Source of the DNA: a virus
Direction: 5' to 3' (one strand)
DNA: 26,762 nt
Virus record (IMG/VR): IMGVR_UViG_3300026078_000080
Span: 1-26,762 of that record
Shown: one piece after another, positions 19,772 through 26,762 of the stretch
How positions within the stretch are numbered: position 1 is the first letter of the stretch
How the letters are laid out: each line of letters starts with the position of its first letter
Position numbers and translations under genes: made by a program
Notes under the pieces: model-generated
Database searches by the model: none
What the model was told of the DNA's origin: nothing
The model's input: the letters and a program-made list of their open reading frames with translations, nothing else

Positions 19772-20580
19772 TGTTTCTGTCTAGATACAATGACCGCCCT
19801 TCGACCTTGAAGGTAGACAACGAGATCGAGACCAACATGGTAATCGATCTTGACGGAGAGAAAATCACGAAGGGGAGAAAGGGTACCGTCCATTCCCTGA
19901 ACGAATTTGATATCACCGTCTGGGAAGACGGCGAGGTCACGGCGCAGCGCAAATATTATACTAAGTCCGACCCCGGCAAGCACTTCCCAAATATGAGTGT
20001 CAGTGACGGTTCTATCAACTTCCCTATCGAGGATTTGGTTTCGTTCATCCTGGCCCGCATTTCTGCCGAGGAATTGGCAGACGGCATCATGAACGATGAC
20101 GAGGCACGATCTGGCTTAGTCCGCAAGATGGCCGAGCGCTTTGCTTCTCCGGGGTTTGAGGACGTGGACCGTCGCGAATTCCTGACAAAGATTCAGACGC
20201 AAATCTATGCCAAATCGATCGACCAAGCCATTGATCGGTTGAACACATACGAGACGAATAACCGATCTAGGTCAGATTACTATCGATGGAAGCCAATCGA
20301 GTTAGGCCACTACAAGGGCCTTTTTGAGCGCTACCAGGAAGCGCTGTACGAACTGCGGGAAGCTGGAAAGCTTGATGACGAAGGTGTGCGCGGCCGCCTT
20401 ATGCGCCACACCTCTCCGGATAATTTGGAAGCGTACATCAAGGAGAATCGTGACCCGATTGTCAGCGAGAGCGTAGGCCCGCAGTGGTACGAAAGCCGCG
20501 ACTACTGGCGAGCGGAACTGATGAAACATTTTCCCGAGCCTCTCCCTGACGATGAGTTAGCCAAGACAGCGGGGATTTGA
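19771..20580 (+). CDS. unknown protein within recombination block
   Basis: The 269-aa product uses a GTG start (TAGTG overlap) with AAGGAGG seven bases upstream, so the start is firm. The N-terminus is beta-rich (MVIDLDGEKITKGRKGTVHS), and the rest is helical and charged with several Tyr/Trp residues (DYYRWKPIELGHYKGLFERY). I do not recognise the family. Position between the exonuclease and NinB suggests a recombination or replication accessory. Confidence 0.65.
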   Translation: MFLSRYNDRPSTLKVDNEIETNMVIDLDGEKITKGRKGTVHSLNEFDITVWEDGEVTAQRKYYTKSDPGKHFPNMSVSDGSINFPIEDLVSFILARISAEELADGIMNDDEARSGLVRKMAERFASPGFEDVDRREFLTKIQTQIYAKSIDQAIDRLNTYETNNRSRSDYYRWKPIELGHYKGLFERYQEALYELREAGKLDDEGVRGRLMRHTSPDNLEAYIKENRDPIVSESVGPQWYESRDYWRAELMKHFPEPLPDDELAKTAGI

Positions 20581-20582
20581 TC

Positions 20583-21407
20583 ATGGGCCGTGCTTTGTTG
20601 GTTCTCGAATCTAACTTTGACCGCCGCAAGGCCGTCGATTGGATCGGCAAAGCGCCGGTCGGGACGCGCGTCGAGTTCAAGGCGTCCAAACGTACTCTGC
20701 CTCAAAACGACATGCTTTGGGCTCTCCTGACGGAAATAGCCCAGCAGCTCGGCCACGCCGGCAAGAAATACGACCCGTCACAGTGGAAGGCCATCTTTCT
20801 ACACGCCTTTGGCCGGGAAGTCAGCTTCCTGCCAAGCCTGGACCAGAAAACCTTTCTGCCTATCGAGCTTTCATCCTCAGACCTATCGAAGGACGAGATG
20901 ACCGATTTCATCGAATTCATCATGAAGGAAGCCGCCGAGCGCGGTGTCGTCTTCAAAGACCATCGCAATCAAGAAACAACCGAATCCGGCTCATCTGTCC
21001 CCTCTCGTGAGCCGGTAACAGCAGAGGAAGTGCCCAACGCCTCTGCCGCGTCCGATGATGCTGCCCCCTCGGTGTCATCGGACGCCCCCACCAAAGACCA
21101 GTCAGCGCTGTTCCCGATGGACAGAGCCGACCTGATTGAATGTTGCAAGAAGCTGATGTCCATCCCGGTAGACAAGACGTTGGCCACCCCAGAGGCCAAG
21201 CGCGGCGTTCTGGTGGCAGCCAAGGATAACTGGAAGGTCAAGCTTCCGGCTGAACTGCATGACCATATCAAGGCGTTTTTCGAGAGTGCTGATGCTCAGA
21301 TCAAAGCGCCGGCTAATGATTTCCAGCGGCTCAGATCATCGGCGCTGGAACAGTTTGCCGAGATGCTTGAATGCTCGGTCGAAGAGATCGGGGGCAACAA
21401 TGGCTGA
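20583..21407 (+). CDS. ninB: NinB-like recombination protein with C-terminal extension
   Basis: NinB (lambda Orf) binds single-stranded DNA and SSB and helps load the annealing protein. The 274-aa product has the NinB core in residues 1-130: FKASKRTLPQNDMLWALLTE, then KYDPSQWKAIFLHAFGRE and DLSKDEMTDFIEFIMKEAAE. Residues about 135-175 form a Ser/Pro/Ala linker, and 175-274 are an additional helical domain not found in lambda NinB, which is about half as long. The ATG at 20583 is used; a TTG two codons earlier is possible. Confidence 0.85.
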   Translation: MGRALLVLESNFDRRKAVDWIGKAPVGTRVEFKASKRTLPQNDMLWALLTEIAQQLGHAGKKYDPSQWKAIFLHAFGREVSFLPSLDQKTFLPIELSSSDLSKDEMTDFIEFIMKEAAERGVVFKDHRNQETTESGSSVPSREPVTAEEVPNASAASDDAAPSVSSDAPTKDQSALFPMDRADLIECCKKLMSIPVDKTLATPEAKRGVLVAAKDNWKVKLPAELHDHIKAFFESADAQIKAPANDFQRLRSSALEQFAEMLECSVEEIGGNNG

Positions 21408-22122
21408 TCGCCCTATACTCTTCTCGGCGCCGATGATCCGTGCCCTGCTTGCCGGCCGTAAGACGCAGACGCGGCGGGTCTTCAAGCCTCGTGGATTCGA
21501 ATTCTACACTCATCCTGTCAGCGGCGACCGATACAATGAGTACCGGCCTTATCGTGACGGCACGTGGGACGATAGTAGAATATCCGGTAGTGGCCCAATG
21601 CGACCCTTCGGGTGGGGCGAACACCTGTATTCCTATCTACCAGCCTATCCCGAAGATCGCCTCTATGTTCGCGAGGCATGGCATGCAGCCCGCAGTCTTG
21701 ACGGTACGCCGCCTCGGGACATCCCCCGCGACGCCGATATAGAGCATGCCGCCGCGGCTCGCAACTATGCTGAGATTGGGCTGAAAGGAGAACTGCGACC
21801 CGGAATTTTCCTGCCGCGCTGGGCCTCTCGCATCACACTCACGGTGACTGACGTTCGTGTCGAGCGGCTCAAGGACATTAGCCGCGAAGATGCAATCGCC
21901 GAAGGCCTGATAAAAATGCCAGGCGCCCCTTCGGTTGCAATTGAGATGGGATGTGATTGGGGATTTGACGGCGATAGTCGCCATGGCTCGCCGGTAAGCG
22001 CCTATTCCGCGCTCTGGAACCACATCAACGGTGAAGGTGCATGGGGAGCCAACCCCTGGGTCGTCGCCTACACCTTCTCGGTTCATCTCGGCAACATCGA
22101 CCAGATCGGAATGGCAGCATGA
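21400..22122 (+). CDS. ASCH-like phage protein
   Basis: The 240-aa product begins MADRPILFSAPMIRALLAGR followed by KTQTRRV, the signature start of a common phage family related to ASCH/PUA-like RNA-binding domains. Later blocks also fit: DRLYVREAWHAA (about 88-99), IFLPRWASRITLTVTDVRVE then LKDISREDAIAEGL (135-170), and ALWNHINGEGAWGANPWVVA near the end. The biochemical role is not known; binding or modification of RNA is the general expectation for the fold. The ATG lies inside the end of ninB. Confidence 0.8.
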   Translation: MADRPILFSAPMIRALLAGRKTQTRRVFKPRGFEFYTHPVSGDRYNEYRPYRDGTWDDSRISGSGPMRPFGWGEHLYSYLPAYPEDRLYVREAWHAARSLDGTPPRDIPRDADIEHAAAARNYAEIGLKGELRPGIFLPRWASRITLTVTDVRVERLKDISREDAIAEGLIKMPGAPSVAIEMGCDWGFDGDSRHGSPVSAYSALWNHINGEGAWGANPWVVAYTFSVHLGNIDQIGMAA

Positions 22123-22484
22123 GCCATTTCATGAAAGAGCCTTGTGCTCATTGCCCATATCGCCGTGATGTCAGGCCGTTCCTGCGCCTTGAGCGCGGTT
22201 ACGAACTATCAGACATCACTCAAAACAAATACAGCGAGTTTTTCTGCCACAAGACCTTAGATCACGACGATGAGGAAGGCGACACGATCATTGGTCGTAA
22301 GTCACTCATCTGCGCTGGATTTCTCACTCTCCAGATAAACGAGTCGGGCATCAAGACACCGGAAGGCTTTGAGCCTAGCATTCTTGCCTATGACAGCACC
22401 CATGAGATGGATGCTGCCTATGAGGATGAAGATGCTGGATGCTGGGAAACTCCGAAATGGCTTTCCGAGAGGAAGTCATCATGA
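22119..22484 (+). CDS. DUF6283-like Cys-rich protein
   Basis: The 121-aa product begins MSHFMKEPCAHCPYRRDVRP. The order PCxxCPYRR, then FFCHKT, then LICAGFL matches the layout of DUF6283-type proteins (PCxxCPWRR...FxCHxT...CAGxL), which look like metal-binding modules. The C-terminal third is acidic. Function is unknown. Start and stop overlap the flanking genes (ATGA). Confidence 0.7.
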   Translation: MSHFMKEPCAHCPYRRDVRPFLRLERGYELSDITQNKYSEFFCHKTLDHDDEEGDTIIGRKSLICAGFLTLQINESGIKTPEGFEPSILAYDSTHEMDAAYEDEDAGCWETPKWLSERKSS

Positions 22485-22900
22485 GCGCCTTCCGTATAGC
22501 CAATACCAACTTCGCCCCGACGCCAAAGGCAAAGCCGGCGAAGTCCAAGGGTTACCTTTCGTTCATCCATGAACTTCCTTCGGCAGTCTCAGGAGTTTAT
22601 GGCGTCGAGGCCGCGCACCTTTCCTTCGCCAACACTCTGTTCTGCCATTACGGCCGGGCGAAGAGCCATAAGGCAAGCGACGCTTGGGCGATCCCGCTGA
22701 CTCCGGCCGAACATTCCCGACAACATAAGATCGGCGAGGAAGCCTTTTGGGCCGAGACCGGCATCAATCCACACGCCACCGCCGCCGCGCTCTGGATGGC
22801 CTACAGCACCCTTGGGGATGAAGCTGTTCAGTTCGCCACCGCCCGCATCAACCAAGGCTTGGCTCTTGCCGGCCGACTTAGAGAGAGGATCGAGCAGTGA
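22481..22900 (+). CDS. DUF968/Ref-like HNH-type protein
   Basis: The 139-aa product shows the core of DUF968 and Ref-type nucleases: VEAAHLSFA (residues 42-50), HKASDAWAIPLTPAEHSRQH (63-82) and GEEAFWAETGI. Ref of phage P1 is a RecA-dependent nuclease. The Cys pair that normally stands just before the VEAAH motif is absent here (GVYG instead), so metal binding and cutting are uncertain. Start ATG overlaps the previous stop. Confidence 0.75.
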   Translation: MSAFRIANTNFAPTPKAKPAKSKGYLSFIHELPSAVSGVYGVEAAHLSFANTLFCHYGRAKSHKASDAWAIPLTPAEHSRQHKIGEEAFWAETGINPHATAAALWMAYSTLGDEAVQFATARINQGLALAGRLRERIEQ

Positions 22901-23100
22901 GCAACGATCAGCGACGCAATCTTAACCCACATGCCGAAGCCCGGCTGGCCATGGCCCTTTGGGGTAGTGAGTACGCTGCCCAAAGCGGCGGATCCATGGA
23001 TTTTTGGGACGGGCTGTCCGAATCCCGCAAAGCGCTGTGCGTCCGTCTTCTCAATGACATTCTCACTGCTGTCGAGAACGGCGGGAGGTATCAGCCATGA
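22897..23100 (+). CDS. small hypothetical protein (67 aa)
   Basis: The product begins MSNDQRRNLNPHAEARLAMA and is a single compact helical domain (DFWDGLSESRKALCVRLLND). The GTG start lies in a GTGA overlap with AGAGGA seven bases upstream, so it is well supported. The family appears common in alphaproteobacterial phages, with no function known to me. Confidence 0.6.
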   Translation: MSNDQRRNLNPHAEARLAMALWGSEYAAQSGGSMDFWDGLSESRKALCVRLLNDILTAVENGGRYQP

Positions 23101-23606
23101 TCACCAATGAGATGATCGAAGCCGCCAAGGCCAAGGGCCGCGAAATGGCAGGCAATCAGCCAGGGGCTCTTATAGAAGCGTTTGCCGAAGTGGCCGAAGC
23201 TGGAGCAACCGCAGCCCTTGCGCTGCTAACGGACCAGCCGGTCGGGTATACCACAGAGGGTGCCCTGTCAGTTCTGCGCCTTGGCGGCTCAGGCCTCATG
23301 GAAATATCCGCGAAAAGCGGCCCTCATCACAGACCTGACTGCACCATTCCCCTCTACACCTCCCCCACTCCCCACCTCTCTTTAGACAGAGAGGGGCTGC
23401 TGGAAGAAGCAAGACTGCTTTTGATCGACGTCGAGGAATTCGTCATCGATGGGATCACCGAACTAAAATCTCAGCTTGAGATGAACCTCCCATACCCCAG
23501 CCGGGCAGAACGGTTCCAAAGCAGACTGGATGAGGCCCGCAAGATCCACGCGTCGATGAAGGCGCTCTACTCCAAACTGGAGGCCTCTTCTAATGGAAAA
23601 GCTTGA
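23097..23606 (+). CDS. hypothetical phage protein (169 aa)
   Basis: The product begins MITNEMIEAAKAKGREMAGN, a helix typical of small modular phage proteins, with an AALALLTDQPVGYTTEGALS segment like other phage 'accessory' proteins. A proline-rich link (PLYTSPTPHLSLD) precedes a long C-terminal helix (residues about 105-165). No enzyme motif is seen. ATGA overlap with the upstream gene. Confidence 0.6.
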   Translation: MITNEMIEAAKAKGREMAGNQPGALIEAFAEVAEAGATAALALLTDQPVGYTTEGALSVLRLGGSGLMEISAKSGPHHRPDCTIPLYTSPTPHLSLDREGLLEEARLLLIDVEEFVIDGITELKSQLEMNLPYPSRAERFQSRLDEARKIHASMKALYSKLEASSNGKA

Positions 23607-23811
23607 AGAGCTGAACCATAGGACCAGATGCAAAGACTGCTCTGGACGTGGGTGGGCTTGGCAACTGCCGAACGGCATGAATGCCTTTGCCATGCGCATC
23701 GAAGATATCCAGATGCATTCACGGCGCGTCAATTGCTTCGCCTGTCACGGTGAGGGAACCATCACCCTCCGCTCCAAGCTCTCTCAGGAGAAGAACAATG
23801 CCGATAAGTGA
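23593..23811 (+). CDS. small DnaJ-type zinc-finger protein
   Basis: The 72-aa product begins MEKLEELNHRTRCKDCSGRG. The CKDCSGRG and CFACHGEG pairs form a DnaJ-like zinc finger, with 30 residues between. It overlaps the upstream gene by 14 bases, has GGAGG nine bases before its ATG, and its stop lies 11 bases inside the next gene. It resembles, but is not identical in order to, the 15328 protein. Confidence 0.65.
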   Translation: MEKLEELNHRTRCKDCSGRGWAWQLPNGMNAFAMRIEDIQMHSRRVNCFACHGEGTITLRSKLSQEKNNADK

Positions 23812-24955
23812 ACGGATTATTGAGGCCGCGAAAGATGTTGTTTCATCCAAGGTGTCCGACTTCAAAGCAAGAAACGGCAAGATGGTCGGCATCCAAGATG
23901 ATTCTGGCGAGAAGATGTGGATTGTGCCGTTTGATGAGATGTTCGAGCTCGAAGCGGCCCTTGCCGCCTCCCCCTCCGATGCTGAACGGCAGGAGAGGGC
24001 TGTACCGGAAATACCCACAATGCAACCCCCACCGTTGCCGCGTGAAGACGGAGAAACTTGGAAACAGGTTCTCACAATCTTCAAAGACAATGGAGAGGGG
24101 GCACCATCATGGAGGCTAAGAGATCGCCTCGTTGGAATACTTGTGTGGGCGCAGTATGGGCATGCTGTGGCTATGTCTGCCGCCCCATCCCCACCCGCAG
24201 CGGTGAAAGAGCCTGTGGCCGTGAAGACGCTGGAGTGGGAAGAGCCGCGCCCAACTGCACACTATCCGGAATGGCGGGCGCACAATCTGACAGTTGGTTT
24301 CGAGGCCCTTATCGACACCCACGAGCCTGTTTGCTTCGGAAAGTTCCCCCTCCGTATCAACGGCACAATGGTCAAGGAAAAGTTCTCAACAGTTGGGGCG
24401 GCCAAGGCTTACGCTCAAACGAAGTATGAGGGAGCCGTGCGCGATATCATGCGCTCCTCTCTTTCCACCTCCCAAAGCGACCCCTCAACCGAGATGGCCG
24501 GCAATGACATGGACCAAAGTCTATGGCGCTTCTGGAATGAAAAGGCACTCCAGCAGGCGGTCGAGATAGCCGCGCTTAGGGCATACGCCCACGAAGCAAC
24601 GAAGGTCATAACCGGCCTAGCTGGTGGAGGCTCCGAGAATTTCTCCGGCCAGATCGGCGACATGTTCAAGGCTGACCTTGAGTTGTGCGCCAAGAAAATC
24701 CGCGACCGTCATGAAATGATCCACGGTCTGGTCGTCAAGGCGAAGAAGGATAATGACACTCTTAGGGCTGAGAACGAGCGGTTGCGGGAGTCCGCGAACG
24801 CCGTAGTTCAATCGGCGTCCGATCATTATAAAAAGCGCAACGGACATCTCGCCAGTTTTGAAGACGAAAGCGGAGAAAAGTGCTGGATTGTTCCCTTCGA
24901 CGCCTTTGAGGACCTTCGCGCCGCCCTCACCCATCAGCAAGGGGAGGCGAAGTGA
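23798..24955 (+). CDS. modular phage protein with internal duplication
   Basis: The 385-aa product is a mosaic. Residues 25-55 (RNGKMVGIQDDSGEKMWIVP and on to LEAAL) recur as 347-377 (RNGHLASFEDESGEKCWIVP and on to LRAAL), with about 18 identities. Between them, residues 142-215 hold a common phage module (VKTLEWEEP then FSTVGAAKAYAQTKYEGAVR), and 240-335 form a long coiled coil. A proline-rich linker is at 75-135. No catalytic motif is seen. AGGAG seven bases before the ATG fixes the start. Confidence 0.65.
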   Translation: MPISERIIEAAKDVVSSKVSDFKARNGKMVGIQDDSGEKMWIVPFDEMFELEAALAASPSDAERQERAVPEIPTMQPPPLPREDGETWKQVLTIFKDNGEGAPSWRLRDRLVGILVWAQYGHAVAMSAAPSPPAAVKEPVAVKTLEWEEPRPTAHYPEWRAHNLTVGFEALIDTHEPVCFGKFPLRINGTMVKEKFSTVGAAKAYAQTKYEGAVRDIMRSSLSTSQSDPSTEMAGNDMDQSLWRFWNEKALQQAVEIAALRAYAHEATKVITGLAGGGSENFSGQIGDMFKADLELCAKKIRDRHEMIHGLVVKAKKDNDTLRAENERLRESANAVVQSASDHYKKRNGHLASFEDESGEKCWIVPFDAFEDLRAALTHQQGEAK

Positions 24956-25236
24956 TGGCCTACGGAGATTATAACGGCCCAAACAAGCCTGACAAAGGCA
25001 ACGAAGGCGGAAGCTGCAACCGTACGCGTTGCCAGTGCTCGCCGGCTAACTGGTACAACCACGGCTCATATGCATGGTACTGCGACGATTGCCGCGTCCA
25101 AATCCAGTTCGACCACATTAACCTGAGAGACTGGCAAACACGCTGGCAACCGAAGTGTGGTCACCCGATGTTCGAGACCCGCGAGATGATGGACGCCCGC
25201 GCCGCCCTCTCTGATGCACAGGAGGGGCGGAAGTGA
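24955..25236 (+). CDS. small Cys-rich phage protein
   Basis: The 93-aa product begins MAYGDYNGPNKPDKGNEGGS and has CNRTRCQC followed by WYNHGSYAWYCDDC, a zinc-binding pattern I have seen in other phage proteins (CNRxxCxC..WYN....YC..C). The C-terminal part includes CGHPMF. Start is ATG in a TGATG overlap with GGGGAGG upstream. Role unknown; possibly a metal-binding adaptor for the radical SAM protein it is coupled to. Confidence 0.6.
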   Translation: MAYGDYNGPNKPDKGNEGGSCNRTRCQCSPANWYNHGSYAWYCDDCRVQIQFDHINLRDWQTRWQPKCGHPMFETREMMDARAALSDAQEGRK

Positions 25237-26162
25237 AGTGGACCGGACCCGAGAGCAAATGGTCAGGTGGCTTAGCGCATTGGGTGGTAGGTGACCGCGC
25301 CTACCTTTCAGTTGCTTTTACCTTCAAACTGCCCGAGGCACGCAAGCTGGCGATCTATTATGCCGCAACAGGGCATAAGGTCTTTGCCGGCGGTCCTGCG
25401 CTCGCCCATATCAAGACACAGAAATTTCTCGAGGACGTGGCATGGGTTCCGCGCGGCGCTGGCAATCCCGGACGCCTAGACGGCGCGTTGCAGCGGCACA
25501 ATCCGGCCGCCACGATCGCAAGCCGTGGCTGCTCCGAGAAGTGCTCTTTTTGCATCGTGCCGTTTATGGAAGGGGATTTCACGGAACTCCCGGATTTCCC
25601 GGTTCTGCCTGTACTGTGCGACAACAACCTATCTGGCCTGCCTGGTGAATATCAGGATCATATTGTCGGTCGATATTTGGCCGAGGGCGTGCCGCTGCTC
25701 GACGCCAACAGCGGTTTCGAGCCGCGCACCTTCTCCTCATCCGTCTTCGAACGCTGGAGAGTAATCAACCGCGGCGTCTGGCGTCTGGCCTATGACGATA
25801 TGGTCGAGCGAGAATATATCAAAGAGGCGATGGCGATCCTTCGTGGCGCAGGCATACCACCTCGCAAGATCCAGATCTATACGCTGCTCGGCAATGAACC
25901 GTACGAAGCATGCATGCAGCGCGTCCATGAAGTCATCGAATGGGGCGGAGAGCCATACTGCCAGCCGCTCATGAAGCTGGTTGCTCTCACTCGTGACCCG
26001 CACGTTAAACATGATTGGACCGCTAAGAAGCTGCGCGGCGTTGCCCGGTGGGCGAATAACCATATGTGGCGATCGTCGGCTCTCCGCTTCGAAGATTACG
26101 ACCCATCCGTCCGTCGCGCGCCTCGCGCCCGCTACGATGCCAGCCAAGGATTGTTCATATGA
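25233..26162 (+). CDS. radical SAM enzyme
   Basis: The 309-aa protein contains the radical SAM cluster motif CSEKCSFC (Cys100, Cys104, Cys107) within [20 protein letters not shown], which binds a [4Fe-4S] cluster and SAM. Before it lies an alpha/beta segment ([20 protein letters not shown] then [11 protein letters not shown]) resembling the start of B12-binding radical SAM proteins. After it is a TIM-barrel-like region ([20 protein letters not shown]). The substrate is not known; DNA or RNA base modification is plausible in a phage. GTG start with AGGAGG seven bases upstream. Confidence 0.85.
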   Translation: MKWTGPESKWSGGLAHWVVGDRAYLSVAFTFKLPEARKLAIYYAATGHKVFAGGPALAHIKTQKFLEDVAWVPRGAGNPGRLDGALQRHNPAATIASRGCSEKCSFCIVPFMEGDFTELPDFPVLPVLCDNNLSGLPGEYQDHIVGRYLAEGVPLLDANSGFEPRTFSSSVFERWRVINRGVWRLAYDDMVEREYIKEAMAILRGAGIPPRKIQIYTLLGNEPYEACMQRVHEVIEWGGEPYCQPLMKLVALTRDPHVKHDWTAKKLRGVARWANNHMWRSSALRFEDYDPSVRRAPRARYDASQGLFI

Positions 26163-26662
26163 CCACCCTCAACGAATCCGCCCTCCAAGCCGCAGCAGAA
26201 GCCATAGCGGGATCTGAGATTGGCTATGAGATCAAGCTGACGAAGTTTGTCGACGGCGTTAGCGAATACAGCGTCACTTTCCCAGATGGTGGCGAGCCAC
26301 GAACCTTTCCAGGCTATAGCGCCGCCTCCGAATATGTCGAGCGCGAACGCAATCTCGCCAAGGCTAAGGCGGCGGTTGAGGCGTATCTGGCGATTGCTGA
26401 TGGGTGGATGCCGATCTATCACGAAGCCAGGAGCGGCGAGGATGGGCGCGCTTTCTCGATTGGCGACCATGTGCGCAAAACCAAAGGCTCTTCATGGCAA
26501 GGGAAGATCGTCGGCTTTTACAGCACCGACCTGACACCAGTCGGCTATTGCGTCGAAAGCGAGCGCGAGCCGGGTTCAGTTCAGATCTATCCGCAAGGTG
26601 CGCTTGAGGCTGTCCCCGCTCCTCCGTCTATCCGCTCTGACGATAGGGAGGGTGGGAGATGA
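26159..26662 (+). CDS. R67/DfrB-like dihydrofolate reductase domain, N-terminal fusion
   Basis: Residues 99-152 of this 167-aa protein closely match the SH3-like type II dihydrofolate reductase R67 (DfrB), which reduces dihydrofolate and resists trimethoprim. GSVQIYP (139-145) is the active-site motif: Gln142, Ile143, Tyr144 match R67 Gln67, Ile68, Tyr69; Lys107 matches Lys32 and Trp113 matches Trp38. By my recalled R67 sequence about 35 of 54 positions agree. Residues 1-95 are an additional, unrelated domain ([20 protein letters not shown], then a helix). R67 works as a homotetramer; whether this fusion can is unknown. ATG start in an ATGA overlap. Confidence 0.85.
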   Translation: MTTLNESALQAAAEAIAGSEIGYEIKLTKFVDGVSEYSVTFPDGGEPRTFPGYSAASEYVERERNLAKAKAAVEAYLAIADGWMPIYHEARSGEDGRAFSIGDHVRKTKGSSWQGKIVGFYSTDLTPVGYCVESEREPGSVQIYPQGALEAVPAPPSIRSDDREGGR

Positions 26663-26751
26663 GCGAGATACCGGCCGATATCATGCAGGCTGCCTACGAC
26701 TGTGCTCGCGGCATCTATCTTAGCGTTGACGACGCTTACATCCCTATTTGA
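26659..26751 (+). CDS. very short phage protein (30 aa)
   Basis: The ORF reads [20 protein letters not shown] followed by [10 protein letters not shown] and a stop. Its start resembles a common phage protein family beginning with 'PADIMxAA', but those are longer, so this may be a truncated copy. It starts in an ATGA overlap. Six bases after its stop an ATG at 26758 may begin the next gene, which runs out of the window. Confidence 0.4.
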   Translation: MSEIPADIMQAAYDCARGIYLSVDDAYIPI

Positions 26752-26762
26752 CGGACAATGAC

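Overview
The window is a temperate-phage (or prophage) early region, most likely from an alphaproteobacterial host of the order Hyphomicrobiales (Rhizobium, Agrobacterium or Brucella/Ochrobactrum type). The evidence is a GcrA-family regulator, otherwise tied to alphaproteobacteria; a lambda-like immunity region; and replication, recombination and DNA-methylation genes packed with ATGA, TGATG or GTGA overlaps. No structural, terminase, lysis or integrase gene is visible, so the window lies within one phage genome and is cut at both ends. There are no rRNA, tRNA or CRISPR features that I can support.

Layout. (1) A leftward operon runs on the minus strand from about 12180 down to 1. It starts with a small Cro-like HTH protein. 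Next come an HNH endonuclease, several small unknown genes with a lipoprotein and tiny membrane proteins (9678-10764), a basic-helical protein behind an unusual RBS hairpin, and a protein with a ribosome-modulation-factor-like stretch. Then come a winged-helix protein, a GcrA-like protein with two HTH units, a RuvC-like resolvase, an N6-adenine methyltransferase, a DnaB-type helicase and a C5-cytosine methyltransferase, and finally small late-operon proteins including an XF1762-family protein. (2) The immunity region (12180-13972) holds the S24/LexA-type repressor, a tail-anchored membrane protein translated with it, about 0.55 kb of non-coding DNA ending in a strong terminator, and 19-bp TGT-N13-ACA operators over both early promoters. 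(3) A rightward operon runs on the plus strand from about 14105 to the end. Its first part holds many small unknown proteins, several with paired cysteines, and one protein carrying a 27-unit hexanucleotide repeat. A recombination block follows (ERF annealing protein, YqaJ exonuclease, unknown 269-aa protein, NinB). After it come an ASCH-like protein, a DUF6283-like protein, a DUF968-like protein, a modular protein with an internal duplication, a radical SAM enzyme, and a protein whose C-terminal half closely matches the type II (R67/DfrB) trimethoprim-resistant dihydrofolate reductase.

How it works together (inference). The repressor would silence both early promoters through the shared operators in the lysogen. 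On induction the leftward operon supplies replication, junction resolution, DNA methylation and host-directed regulation, and the rightward operon supplies recombination and probable nucleotide or RNA metabolism functions.

The most notable items are the DfrB-like fusion, the hairpin with the Shine-Dalgarno sequence in its only bulge, the double-HTH GcrA protein beside two methyltransferases, the hexamer-repeat protein, the radical SAM enzyme, and repeated translation-initiation and intergenic cassettes in the rightward operon. All family calls rest on reading motifs by eye; no database search was run.
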